A stretch of DNA of 13,572 bases from Candidatus Neoflavobacterium equi (GCA_018065745.1 JAGHSS010000178.1:1-13572), one strand, 5' to 3'. Counted from the first letter of the stretch, positions 6,783-13,512 are shown. Translations and numbers: made by a program. The notes: a model not told the origin generated them from the letters alone.

Positions 6783-7190
6783 CTATATGGATTCAAACAA
6801 AAGCTTGTCTTTAATGTATTTTTGGGGTGCCGTTGGGCGTCCCGTCTTCATGTCAACAAACACCAAAATGGAGTTTCCAGTTGTTAATAAATCACCTTTT
6901 TCATTGTGTATTTCATAATCAAATTCTATCTTCACAGAAGTCTGAGATTTAAAGATTGTAGTGACCGTGAGTAAGTCGTCATAACGGGCTGGTTTTTTGT
7001 AATTCATGGACAGAGAAACCACCGGCAACATGATGCCGTTTTCTTCCATCACTTTGTATGAAACCCCCAGATTTCTAAGCCATTCCACGCGTCCCATTTC
7101 AAAATACTGGGCATAATTGCCGTGATAAACAACGCCCATTTGGTCTGTTTCTGCATAGCGAACCCTAACTTGAAATTGATGTAAATTCAT
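6783..7190 (-). CDS. Acyl-CoA thioesterase, YbgC/FadM (4-hydroxybenzoyl-CoA thioesterase-like) hotdog family
   Basis: Single hotdog-fold enzyme of 135 residues that should hydrolyse acyl-CoA thioesters; the physiological substrate is not evident. The N-terminal signature RVRYAETDQMGVVYHGNY (9-26) contains the expected catalytic Asp16 and the conserved HGNY. It is followed by FEMGRVEWLRNLG (30-42) on the central helix and later by KKPARYDDLLTV (65-76) typical of the family. Length matches YbgC-type proteins, which act as homotetramers. The ATG at 7190 begins right before the first strand. The gene diverges from dnaA. No tol-pal genes, the usual partners of ybgC in proteobacteria, are nearby, so I do not assign that symbol. 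Confidence 0.9.
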   Translation of the reverse strand: MNLHQFQVRVRYAETDQMGVVYHGNYAQYFEMGRVEWLRNLGVSYKVMEENGIMLPVVSLSMNYKKPARYDDLLTVTTIFKSQTSVKIEFDYEIHNEKGDLLTTGNSILVFVDMKTGRPTAPQKYIKDKLLFESI

Positions 7191-7220
7191 ATATATTTAA
7201 TGTTAAATTATTGTTAATAT

Positions 7221-7298
7221 TATATTTGAAAGCATAGTGTTTTTTTTCCTAAAAATCAATATGCTTCAGATTTTTTTTTAACGATTATTATGTACATA
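7221..7298 (+). promoter_or_regulatory. dnaA upstream region: -7 box, hairpin with T-runs, palindrome
   Basis: The 190-base divergent gap before dnaA is very AT-rich. TATATTTG (7221-7228) matches the -7 consensus but has no clear -33 partner and would give a 145-base leader. AAGCATA (7230-7236) and TATGCTT (7260-7266) can pair around a loop containing TTTTT/AAAAA, and nine T residues follow at 7271-7279, which looks attenuator-like. TATGTACATA (7289-7298) is a perfect 10-bp palindrome. I find no DnaA-box cluster (TTATNCACA), so this does not look like oriC. Confidence 0.3.
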
Positions 7299-7380
7299 TT
7301 TGTATACCCAAAAGACTCTTATTCAGTAAATACTTAATCCTTTATTACACAACCTATTCAATAAAAAAACGCCTGAATTT

Positions 7381-8808
7381 ATGAACAAAACCGCTCAATC
7401 AGTATGGGAAAATTGTCTTTCTTTCATCAAAGACAATATTCAAGACCAAGCTTACAAAACTTGGTTTGAACCAATTAAGGCTGTAGATCTTACTGAAAAG
7501 GCACTTTACATTCAGGTTCCAAGTAAATTCTTTTATGAATGGCTGGAAGAGCATTATGTAAAATTATTAAAAAGTGCACTTACAAAAGAATTGGGTGCGA
7601 GCGCAAAGTTACTTTATAAAATCAAAATGGAGAACCCAAGTGGTGACAAACTTCCATTCACTGAGCAAATACCAAGTAACAGCAGAGCAGCAGTTCAAAC
7701 ACAAGAGATTGATGTTCCCATTCAAAATAAGAATCCTGAATTAAAAAATCCTTTTGTAATTCCTGGAATTCGCAACGTACAAATTGACTCCCAATTAAAT
7801 TCAAATTATAATTTTGACAACTTTTTGGAAGGTGATTCAAACAGACTTGCTCGTTCTGCGGGCATGGCTGTAGCTAACAAACCCGGAGAAACATCATTCA
7901 ACCCTTTCCTTGTTTATGGAGGAGTTGGATTGGGTAAAACCCACCTTGCTCACGCCATGGGTGTTGAGATCAAAGAAAAATTCCCGGAGAAAACAGTCCT
8001 GTATATTTCTGCAGAAGTGTTTACCCAACAGTATATTGATTCTGTAAGAAAAAACAACAGAAATGACTTTATTCATTTCTACCAATTGATTGATGTATTG
8101 ATTATTGATGACGTTCAACTTTTTTCAGGAAAAGCAGGAACTCAGGATGTATTCTTCCACATCTTTAATTACCTACACCAAAATAGAAAACAGGTAATCT
8201 TGACTTCAGACAAGGCGCCGGTTGACATGCAAGATATTGAACAACGCTTATTGTCCCGTTTGAAATGGGGACTTTCTGCAGAAATTCAACATCCTGACTT
8301 TGAAACACGTGTGGCCATCATCAAAAACATCTTGTATAGAGATGGTGTTGAAATTCCTGAAGACATTGTGGAGTTTGTGGCTAAACACGTCAAATCAAAC
8401 ATCAGAGAATTGGAAGGGGCTATTATTTCATTGATCGCTCAATCCTCATTCAACCACAGAGAAGTAACCATCGAATTGGCGAAAAGCGTTGTTGAGAAAT
8501 TTGTCAAAAATGTCAAAAAAGAAATTTCTATCGATTACATCCAAAAGATTGTATCAGATTATTTCCAAATGGACATTGACATCATACAGTCAAAATCAAG
8601 AAAAAGAGACGTGGTTCAAGCAAGACATCTTGCCATGTTCTTTGCCAAGAAACACACCAAAGCCTCTTTGGCAAATATTGGTTCACAGATTGGAGACCGT
8701 GATCACGCTACCGTTTTACACGCGTGTAAGGCCGTTGAGAACTTGATCACAACAGACAAGAATTTCAAGAAATATGTGGATGACATCCAGAAAAAACTTG
8801 CCGTTTAA
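7381..8808 (+). CDS. dnaA: Chromosomal replication initiator protein DnaA
   Basis: AAA+ ATPase that binds DnaA boxes at the origin, melts the DNA and loads the replicative helicase. All four domains are visible in 475 residues. Domain I (about 1-85) contains VWENCLSFIKDNIQDQAYKT. A polar linker runs to about 130. Domain III has Walker A GGVGLGKT (180-187), Walker B VLIIDDVQLF (239-248) and the RLLSRLKWG segment with the candidate arginine finger (289-297). Domain IV carries the box-binding signature GDRDHATVLHACKAV (438-452). The ATG at 7381 is the natural family start. The stop overlaps the next ATG (TAATG), so the phosphatase gene is co-transcribed and probably translationally coupled. Genes often next to dnaA elsewhere (dnaN, recF) are absent, which fits Bacteroidota. 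Confidence 0.98.
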   Translation: MNKTAQSVWENCLSFIKDNIQDQAYKTWFEPIKAVDLTEKALYIQVPSKFFYEWLEEHYVKLLKSALTKELGASAKLLYKIKMENPSGDKLPFTEQIPSNSRAAVQTQEIDVPIQNKNPELKNPFVIPGIRNVQIDSQLNSNYNFDNFLEGDSNRLARSAGMAVANKPGETSFNPFLVYGGVGLGKTHLAHAMGVEIKEKFPEKTVLYISAEVFTQQYIDSVRKNNRNDFIHFYQLIDVLIIDDVQLFSGKAGTQDVFFHIFNYLHQNRKQVILTSDKAPVDMQDIEQRLLSRLKWGLSAEIQHPDFETRVAIIKNILYRDGVEIPEDIVEFVAKHVKSNIRELEGAIISLIAQSSFNHREVTIELAKSVVEKFVKNVKKEISIDYIQKIVSDYFQMDIDIIQSKSRKRDVVQARHLAMFFAKKHTKASLANIGSQIGDRDHATVLHACKAVENLITTDKNFKKYVDDIQKKLAV

Positions 8809-9275
8809 TGGCAATTAAAGTTTTGATGGTATGCTTGGGGAACATTTGTCGTTCGCCATTGGCACATGGTATTTTAGAACACTTGGATCAAAACCATATT
8901 TTTGAAGTTGACTCTGCAGGGACCTCTGGTTTTCACCAAGGAAGTACAGCAGACCAAAGAAGTTGCGCCGTTGCAAAAAAACACGGCATTGACTTGAGCA
9001 AACAACGTTCAAGAAAATTAACCGCTGCAGATTTAGATACATTTGATTTGATCTATGTCATGGACAAGGAGAATTTAAAAAACACCTTGGCCCTAGCAAC
9101 CACCGCAGCACAAAGAAAAAAAGTAAAACTCATTTTAAATGAGATGGCCCCAAACCAAGATTTGGAAGTTCCAGACCCGTATTATGGTGGGACAGATGGA
9201 TTTGAAAACGTCTATGCTATGCTTGAAAAAGCATGTACACATATTATAAAAAAATATCAGGAGGACGCACTTTAG
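8808..9275 (+). CDS. Low-molecular-weight protein-tyrosine phosphatase
   Basis: Cytoplasmic phosphatase of 155 residues that should remove phosphate from protein phosphotyrosine through a cysteinyl-phosphate intermediate. The P-loop VCLGNICRSP near the N-terminus gives the C-x5-R signature (Cys9, Arg15) plus the following Ser16. The general acid lies in VPDPYYGG (Asp123). DSAGTSGFHQG (35-45) and KQRSRKLTAADLDTFDLIYVMD (65-86 in parts) also fit the family, and the length is normal. The ATG is shared with the dnaA stop (TAATG), so synthesis is tied to DnaA. The physiological substrate is unknown; no BY-kinase or capsule genes are nearby, which argues against the usual polysaccharide-export role. 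Its last codons lie inside the terminator hairpin. Confidence 0.94.
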   Translation: MAIKVLMVCLGNICRSPLAHGILEHLDQNHIFEVDSAGTSGFHQGSTADQRSCAVAKKHGIDLSKQRSRKLTAADLDTFDLIYVMDKENLKNTLALATTAAQRKKVKLILNEMAPNQDLEVPDPYYGGTDGFENVYAMLEKACTHIIKKYQEDAL

Positions 9276-9292
9276 CATCCTCCTTTTTTTTT
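9259..9292 (+). terminator. Terminator of dnaA-phosphatase overlapping the stop codon
   Basis: AGGAGGACGC (9259-9268) pairs with GCATCCTCCT (9275-9284) with one C/A mismatch around the loop ACTTTA. A T-run extends to 9292. The phosphatase stop TAG (9273-9275) sits in the loop and at the base of the 3' arm, so a terminating ribosome would cover the hairpin. Confidence 0.85.
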
Positions 9293-9320
9293 GGATCTAG
9301 CGCACCAAACTACATCCTAT

Positions 9321-9348
9321 TTTGTAACTTTGTTACCCTATAAATTTG
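9321..9348 (+). promoter_or_regulatory. Candidate promoter of the RsmI-like methyltransferase, with a dyad
   Basis: Two boxes fit TAnnTTTG: TAACTTTG (9325-9332) and TAAATTTG (9341-9348). The second has TTTG at 9321-9324, 16 bases upstream, slightly short of the usual spacing, and would give a leader of about 24 bases. The dyad GTAAC TTT GTTAC (9324-9336) overlaps this region and could be an operator. Confidence 0.4.
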
Positions 9349-9377
9349 TTCTTTCAAGAACAGTTAATACACTTAAA

Positions 9378-10103
9378 ATGCAATACAACCCACTGAACGG
9401 TAAATTATACCTTATCCCAGTAATGTTAGGTGATAATGAACCCAAAGACGTTTTACCTGAACAAGTGGCCAGAACCATCTCTTTTATTGACCACTATGTG
9501 GTTGAAAACAGCAAGGTTGCCAGAAAATTCATCAAAGCGATATATCCTGAAAAACAACAGAGCACATTGACCTTGTTTGAGTTGAACAAACACACAGACA
9601 ACAAAGAAATCAACAGTTTCTTACAGCCCCTATTGGAAGGTAAAAACTTGGGGTTAATGAGTGATGCTGGTTGTCCTGGCATTGCTGATCCAGGTGCTGC
9701 AATTGTGAAGTTAGCTCATGAAAAGGGAATTCAAGTAGTTCCATTGGTGGGACCGTCTTCTATTTTGTTAGCCATGATGGCTTCTGGTATGAACGGACAA
9801 AGCTTTACATTTAACGGCTATTTACCGATTGATAAATCTGAGAAGAAACAAGAGTTAAAACGTCTTGAAAAATTGTCTTTTGAAAGAGATCAATCCCAGA
9901 TATTTATTGAAACTCCATATAGAAATAACAATATATTGGAAGACATCATCCAATCACTACATCCTCAAACCAGTGTTTGTGTTGCCTGTGACATTACATT
10001 ACCCACAGAATACATCAAAACACTTCCTGCAAGCTTGTGGAAAAAGGAACAGGTGGACTTACACAAAAGACCGTGTATATTTGTCATTCACAAAACAAAA
10101 TAA
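9378..10103 (+). CDS. SAM-dependent methyltransferase, RsmI-like (tetrapyrrole methylase fold)
   Basis: Predicted 241-residue methyltransferase of the tetrapyrrole-methylase superfamily, nearest in motif pattern to RsmI, which 2'-O-methylates C1402 of 16S rRNA. Visible motifs are GKLYLIPVMLGD (8-19), the SAM-site loop MSDAGCPGIADPG (94-106), VPLVGPSSILLAMMASG (121-137), FNGYLP (145-150) and FIETPYRNN (176-184). It is shorter than Escherichia coli RsmI (286 residues) and lacks a recognisable C-terminal extension, and SDAGTPGISDPG is replaced by a Cys/Ala version. It may therefore be a paralogue with another target, so no symbol is given. The ATG at 9378 is used; an upstream in-frame TTG (9291) overlaps the previous terminator's T-run and lies before the promoter boxes. 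A strong hairpin follows directly. Confidence 0.88.
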   Translation: MQYNPLNGKLYLIPVMLGDNEPKDVLPEQVARTISFIDHYVVENSKVARKFIKAIYPEKQQSTLTLFELNKHTDNKEINSFLQPLLEGKNLGLMSDAGCPGIADPGAAIVKLAHEKGIQVVPLVGPSSILLAMMASGMNGQSFTFNGYLPIDKSEKKQELKRLEKLSFERDQSQIFIETPYRNNNILEDIIQSLHPQTSVCVACDITLPTEYIKTLPASLWKKEQVDLHKRPCIFVIHKTK

Positions 10104-10133
10104 AAAAGGTCCGGGAAAATCCCGGACCTTTTT
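10103..10133. terminator. Strong bidirectional terminator
   Basis: GGTCCGGGA (10108-10116) and TCCCGGACC (10120-10128) form a perfect 9-bp stem with an AAA loop. It is extended by five A residues pairing with five T residues. The flanking A and T runs make it work both ways: for the methyltransferase gene, whose stop it touches, and for the minus-strand transglycosylase gene, whose stop is 4 bases away. Confidence 0.93.
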
Positions 10134-10136
10134 GTT

Positions 10137-10778
10137 TTATCCCATTTTGACCATGGCGTCTTTTTTAGCAACAATATTTGAGGTGTCATATCCTGCAAAT
10201 TTGCTGATGTATGTTTTGACAGAAGTACCATAGCCATCTGTGAAGGCATTTTTACCGTTGGAATGTAAAAACTTCTTAACAGAGCCTGCACCACCCAAAT
10301 GGGCCGCAGCTAGTATTCCTGATTCTGTAATTTTAATACCGTTAATTACTTTCCCTTCAAAACGGGAAATTTCTTTCTTAAGTTCCCATTTGTTACGTGC
10401 TAAAAGTGCTTTAAAAGCCTTCTCTTGCATCACGGGATTCTTTAAAAATTCAGAAGTGTTTTTTACTCCAAGAGTCTGAAGTGTTGATTTACCAAATTGG
10501 TATTTCCCCATATAACCATAGGTATTCACCAAATGATACAATCCCAAGGACTCTTTTACAGCTACAGCTTCCTTGAAAGCGATGTAGGTTTTACCTGTAT
10601 AAGGTAGGTTGTAGAATGTTTTTTCTGTTTCTCCTTCTGTGGGTACTTGGTAGGTGATTACTTCATCTTTACCAATGTGGAAACCGTCTAATTTCTCTAT
10701 TTCGGCATCTTTAAATCCGGTTGAAAATAGGGTTACTAATCCAGCTAGTCCCAAAAAATAGGTTGATTTTTTTATCAT
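10137..10778 (-). CDS. Exported lytic-transglycosylase-like peptidoglycan-degrading protein
   Basis: A 213-residue protein with an N-terminal export signal (MIKKSTYFLGLAGLVTLFSTG; no lipobox cysteine) and a lysozyme/SLT-like domain at about 60-200. Goose-lysozyme/SLT-type features are a candidate catalytic Glu76 in VAVKESLG, the following YGYMGKYQFG (87-96), and ILAAAHLGGAGSVKKF (155-170), which resembles the AAHNAGPG-type motif of transglycosylases. The usual ESGG after the catalytic Glu reads ESLG here. Relatives are often database-labelled LysM peptidoglycan-binding proteins, but no LysM repeat is visible. The ATG at 10778 gives the signal peptide; a longer frame to a TTG at 10838 would start upstream of the -7 box. 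It lies downstream of mltG and may act in wall turnover; enzymatic activity is inferred. Confidence 0.82.
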   Translation of the reverse strand: MIKKSTYFLGLAGLVTLFSTGFKDAEIEKLDGFHIGKDEVITYQVPTEGETEKTFYNLPYTGKTYIAFKEAVAVKESLGLYHLVNTYGYMGKYQFGKSTLQTLGVKNTSEFLKNPVMQEKAFKALLARNKWELKKEISRFEGKVINGIKITESGILAAAHLGGAGSVKKFLHSNGKNAFTDGYGTSVKTYISKFAGYDTSNIVAKKDAMVKMG

Positions 10779-10825
10779 AAATTTTGATTTCTCAAGGCCT
10801 GTCACACACTTGAAATTACCGAGGG

Positions 10826-10833
10826 CAAAGATA
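10826..10833 (-). promoter_or_regulatory. -7 element of the transglycosylase-like gene
   Basis: On the minus strand TATCTTTG matches TAnnTTTG. A TTTG lies 25 bases upstream, a little far. Transcription would start near 10820 with a leader of about 40 bases. The box supports independent transcription from mltG, which has its own terminator. Confidence 0.45.
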
Positions 10834-10894
10834 CACAAAAAATATAAAGTCTGAAAATCAAAGAGTTAATGAATCACAATTAACAAACCCATGC

Positions 10895-11047
10895 TCCTAA
10901 CTCCTTAAAAACCCTAAAGTTAGGAAGGTAAAAAAAGTGAAAATATTTTTTTTACCAGCCTCCAAAATCCTTTTTTTTAAGACAAATTTTTAATTTAAAA
11001 ATAGGCAAAACGTCAGATTTTAGCTTTGGTTGTCCCAAGGATAATCT
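10895..11047. other. Hairpin-rich intergenic segment between mltG and the transglycosylase gene
   Basis: The 350-base gap (10779-11128) has no convincing ORF. It holds four successive inverted repeats: TCCTAACT / AGTTAGGA (10895-10902 / 10918-10925); GGTAAAAAAA / TTTTTTTACC (10927-10936 / 10947-10956); ATTTTTAA T TTAAAAAT (10986-11002); and a two-part stem, AGATT / AATCT enclosing CTTTGG / CCAAGG (11015-11047). Some of this is expected in AT-rich DNA, but the density is higher than in the other gaps. A small RNA, or leftover repeat sequence, is possible; no assignment is made. Confidence 0.35.
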
Positions 11048-11081
11048 TGTGTAAACCGAATCAAAAATTACATTTTAGCGC

Positions 11082-11107
11082 AAAAAAAAAGCAACTTTTA
11101 AGTTGCT
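11082..11107 (-). terminator. Intrinsic terminator of the dapF-GNAT-mltG operon
   Basis: On the minus strand AGCAACT and AGTTGCT form a 7-bp stem (11090-11096 / 11101-11107) with a 4-base loop. Nine T residues follow (complement of 11082-11090). It lies 21 bases after the mltG stop codon. Confidence 0.85.
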
Positions 11108-11128
11108 CTCTTTTATATGATCACCAAA

Positions 11129-12181
11129 TTATTTGACAGTGTCTCTGGTGTAATTTTGTTTTTCAATCCATTCCACATATTTTTTTCTGTTTAATCCGTG
11201 GTCTTTCAAATTGGAAGCAAATTCGTGATATCCAAATTTTTCAACGCTCGCACAGAAATATATATAGTCGTGTTTTTCATAGTTTAGAACGGCATCAATT
11301 GCTGTGATGTCTGGCATTGCAATTGGCCCTGGTGGCAATCCAATATTCATATACGTATTGTATGGTGAATTAACTTTTAAATCTCCATAAAGCACACGTT
11401 TGATTACTTGATCAAAATCTCCAGATTCTTTTTTAACAGCATAGATTACCGTTGGATCCGCTTGAAGTGGCATTCCCATTTTCAATCTGTTCATATAAGC
11501 CCCAGCTACTCTTGGACGCTCATCTGTTTTCACTGTTTCCTTATGTACAATACTTGCCAAGATGGAAACTTCAATTGGCGTCAGGTTTATTTCTTTAGCT
11601 TTTGCCAAACGCTCTTCATTCCAGAATTTTCTGTACTCTTTTGACAGACGATCTCTGAATTTAGTTTCAGAAACATTCCAATAAAACTCATACGTATTTG
11701 GAATAAACATCGCCAAGATATTTTCTTCATTGAAGCCATTTTCTCTTAAAAACACCGTGTCTTTAAAAGCAGCTAAAAACTCTTCTTTTGTTGGCTCCAA
11801 CTGTTGGTCAATGCGCTCTGCAAATTTCTCCAACGTCTCTTGGTTGTTGAAAGAAAGTTTTACAGGCAAATTTTGCTTTAAAGCACTCAAAATGGCAAAG
11901 TTGTTCATCCCATTTTTGATTTGAAATTTCCCATAAAAAACTTCGCGATCGTATCCTCTACTTTCAGCAGAAAAAACAAAATCATCCATGCGGTCCACAT
12001 ACGGTTTCAGGATTTCTTTTACATCAGAGAATTCTGAGCCACTTGGTATGAACACATACACAGAAGCATCACTAAAATTTGTATTGGGTTTAAACACCTT
12101 TTGGTATACCCTAAATCCTAAAACAAAGCCTACAATTAAGGCCAATACAGCAATAATGCTGATGATTTTTTTAACGTTCAT
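11129..12181 (-). CDS. mltG: Endolytic transglycosylase MltG (YceG family)
   Basis: Membrane-anchored lytic transglycosylase that cuts nascent glycan strands inside the chain and is thought to release them from the synthetic machinery. The 350 residues begin with a short cytoplasmic stretch and one transmembrane helix (about 5-24), then a periplasmic part. A LysM-like region starts at about 40 (VYVFIPSGSEFSDVKEIL), and the YceG catalytic domain follows. ILASIVHKET (207-216) carries the candidate catalytic Glu215; NRLKMGMPLQADPTVIY (231-247), NSPYNTYMNIGLPPGPIAMP (271-290) and YFCASVEKFGYHEFASNL (308-325) are typical. The common ASIVEKE reads ASIVHKE here, so only one glutamate remains. The start overlaps the upstream GNAT gene by 11 bases, indicating one transcript. 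Confidence 0.96.
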   Translation of the reverse strand: MNVKKIISIIAVLALIVGFVLGFRVYQKVFKPNTNFSDASVYVFIPSGSEFSDVKEILKPYVDRMDDFVFSAESRGYDREVFYGKFQIKNGMNNFAILSALKQNLPVKLSFNNQETLEKFAERIDQQLEPTKEEFLAAFKDTVFLRENGFNEENILAMFIPNTYEFYWNVSETKFRDRLSKEYRKFWNEERLAKAKEINLTPIEVSILASIVHKETVKTDERPRVAGAYMNRLKMGMPLQADPTVIYAVKKESGDFDQVIKRVLYGDLKVNSPYNTYMNIGLPPGPIAMPDITAIDAVLNYEKHDYIYFCASVEKFGYHEFASNLKDHGLNRKKYVEWIEKQNYTRDTVK

Positions 12182-12704
12182 TTTCGCGATTAATTAATTG
12201 AAAAAGTGCTTCGTCAGCATAATGGGTGTCTTTTTTGTTCCACTGTTTTTTTATGCCAATCATTTCAAAGCCAAATTTAGAAAAAAGCTGGATACTTACT
12301 TTATTTTCTGTTTCAATATTTGCATATATTTGATTTAAATTTAAAGTTTTAAAGGCATAAGACAGCAATAACTCCAATGCTTCACTCCCAATCCCTTGCA
12401 AACGCTGAGAATTATTTGAAATAACAATCCCCACTCCTGCTCTTTGATGTTGTGGATCAAAGTCAAAAAGATCAATTAATCCCAACGGAAGCGCAGAATT
12501 CAAGTCGCAAATTACCAATCGCAACTGCTTTGCTTCATATATATCCAAATGCGCCTGCTGCAAATACTGCTCTAAGAGGTATTTACTAAACGGAATTTGA
12601 GTTCCACTTAACCCCCAAAGCGAGGTGTCGTTTTCAACCTGATACAAAAAGTCCAGATCAGTTGGCTCCAAGGCTCTTAAAAAAACGTTTTTGCCTGAAA
12701 TCAT
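12171..12704 (-). CDS. GNAT family N-acetyltransferase (RimJ/RimL-like)
   Basis: Predicted acetyl-CoA-dependent acetyltransferase of 177 residues, cytoplasmic. It starts with the usual FLRALEPTDLDFLYQVEND (8-26). The acetyl-CoA loop is at RLQGIGSEAL (101-110), preceded by the strand GVGIVIS, and the C-terminal motif IETENKVSIQLFSKFGFE runs over about 130-147. This pattern is that of Acetyltransf_3-type proteins, which include ribosomal-protein and spermidine acetyltransferases; the substrate cannot be deduced. Its ATG overlaps the dapF stop by 4 bases (ATGA) and its end overlaps mltG by 11 bases, so it is the middle gene of a tightly packed operon. A wall-related or amino-sugar substrate is a guess from position only. 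Confidence 0.9.
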   Translation of the reverse strand: MISGKNVFLRALEPTDLDFLYQVENDTSLWGLSGTQIPFSKYLLEQYLQQAHLDIYEAKQLRLVICDLNSALPLGLIDLFDFDPQHQRAGVGIVISNNSQRLQGIGSEALELLLSYAFKTLNLNQIYANIETENKVSIQLFSKFGFEMIGIKKQWNKKDTHYADEALFQLINRENER

Positions 12705-13486
12705 ACTTTTAGAGATATCACCCCCTCAAACACAAAAGTTGCGGGACCTTTTAAAAATATATTTTGATATCCTGCATCAGCCACCTCAAAAGCAACCTCC
12801 AAAACACCGCCAGGCACATTTAAAGTGATGTCTGTATTTTGAGATTTGCCCAATTTGTGCATTGCAAGAGCAACGGCAGTAGCACCGGTACCACAAGACA
12901 ATGTTTCATCTTCCACCCCACGTTCATACGTTCTCACATCAAAGGTGTTTTCATTCTTTTGGGTTACAAAATTGACATTTGCTCCCGCTTGACCATACAG
13001 GTCACCATAGCGAATGGCAGCCCCTTGGTTTTTGACATCAACCTGATCAACAGCTGGCACTAGGGTAACATGATGGGGAGAACCCGTGTTCATGAACACA
13101 TGAGAAGGCGCCACCTCAACCTGATTAACGTCAATCATTTTTAGAGATACCAAATCATCCATTACAACGGCTTCATGAGGACCATCAACCGCAATAAAAT
13201 GTGCTTTATCTGTGATGACATTGCATTTTTTTGCAAAAGCAACCAAACACCTACCCCCATTTCCGCACATGCTGCTTTCATTTCCATCAGCATTGTAGTA
13301 AACCATTTTAAAGTCATAACCAGCTGCATTCTCCAATAGCATAAAACCATCTGCACCAATTCCAAACCTTCTGTCGCAAATTTGAGCTACCAAATCTGTG
13401 CGTTCTTTAGGGAATGACAAATCGCGATTGTCAAGAATCACAAAATCATTTCCCGTCCCTTGATATTTATAAAAATTGAATTTCAT
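12701..13486 (-). CDS. dapF: Diaminopimelate epimerase
   Basis: Converts LL- to meso-diaminopimelate without a cofactor, the last step before lysine and the source of the peptidoglycan cross-link residue. The protein has 261 residues in two mirrored halves. The catalytic cysteines are in NESSMCGNGGRC (Cys74) and DETLSCGTGATA (Cys198). Substrate-site segments YQGTGNDFVILDN (8-20), MNTGSPHHV (132-140), ANVNFV (169-174) and RTYERGVEDET (185-195) are all present. The ATG at 13486 is used because GTGND lies close to the N-terminus in the family; an in-frame TTG at 13507 overlaps the -7 box. It is the first gene of dapF-GNAT-mltG. The length is slightly under the usual 270-280 but nothing essential is missing. 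Confidence 0.96.
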   Translation of the reverse strand: MKFNFYKYQGTGNDFVILDNRDLSFPKERTDLVAQICDRRFGIGADGFMLLENAAGYDFKMVYYNADGNESSMCGNGGRCLVAFAKKCNVITDKAHFIAVDGPHEAVVMDDLVSLKMIDVNQVEVAPSHVFMNTGSPHHVTLVPAVDQVDVKNQGAAIRYGDLYGQAGANVNFVTQKNENTFDVRTYERGVEDETLSCGTGATAVALAMHKLGKSQNTDITLNVPGGVLEVAFEVADAGYQNIFLKGPATFVFEGVISLKV

Positions 13487-13504
13487 AGTTGCTAATTTAT
13501 AGAG

Positions 13505-13512
13505 CAAATTTA
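13505..13512 (-). promoter_or_regulatory. -7 element for the dapF operon
   Basis: On the minus strand TAAATTTG matches TAnnTTTG about 18 bases upstream of the dapF ATG. No TTTG is found at the usual upstream spacing. Transcription would begin about 10-14 bases before the start codon. The remaining bases to the window edge show nothing else that I can name. Confidence 0.4.

Noticed and set aside
7191..7380. Chromosomal origin next to dnaA
   Set aside because: No cluster of TTATNCACA boxes on either strand; the nearest look-alike (TTATTACAC at 7342-7350) does not fit the consensus.
9865..10233. Open frame on the plus strand across the end of the methyltransferase gene and the terminator
   Set aside because: It is out of frame with a well-supported gene, runs through a strong terminator into the antisense of the transglycosylase gene, and shows no family motif.
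10779..10838. Longer transglycosylase protein beginning at TTG 10838
   Set aside because: The extension would start upstream of the -7 box (10833-10826) and would place 20 residues before the signal peptide.
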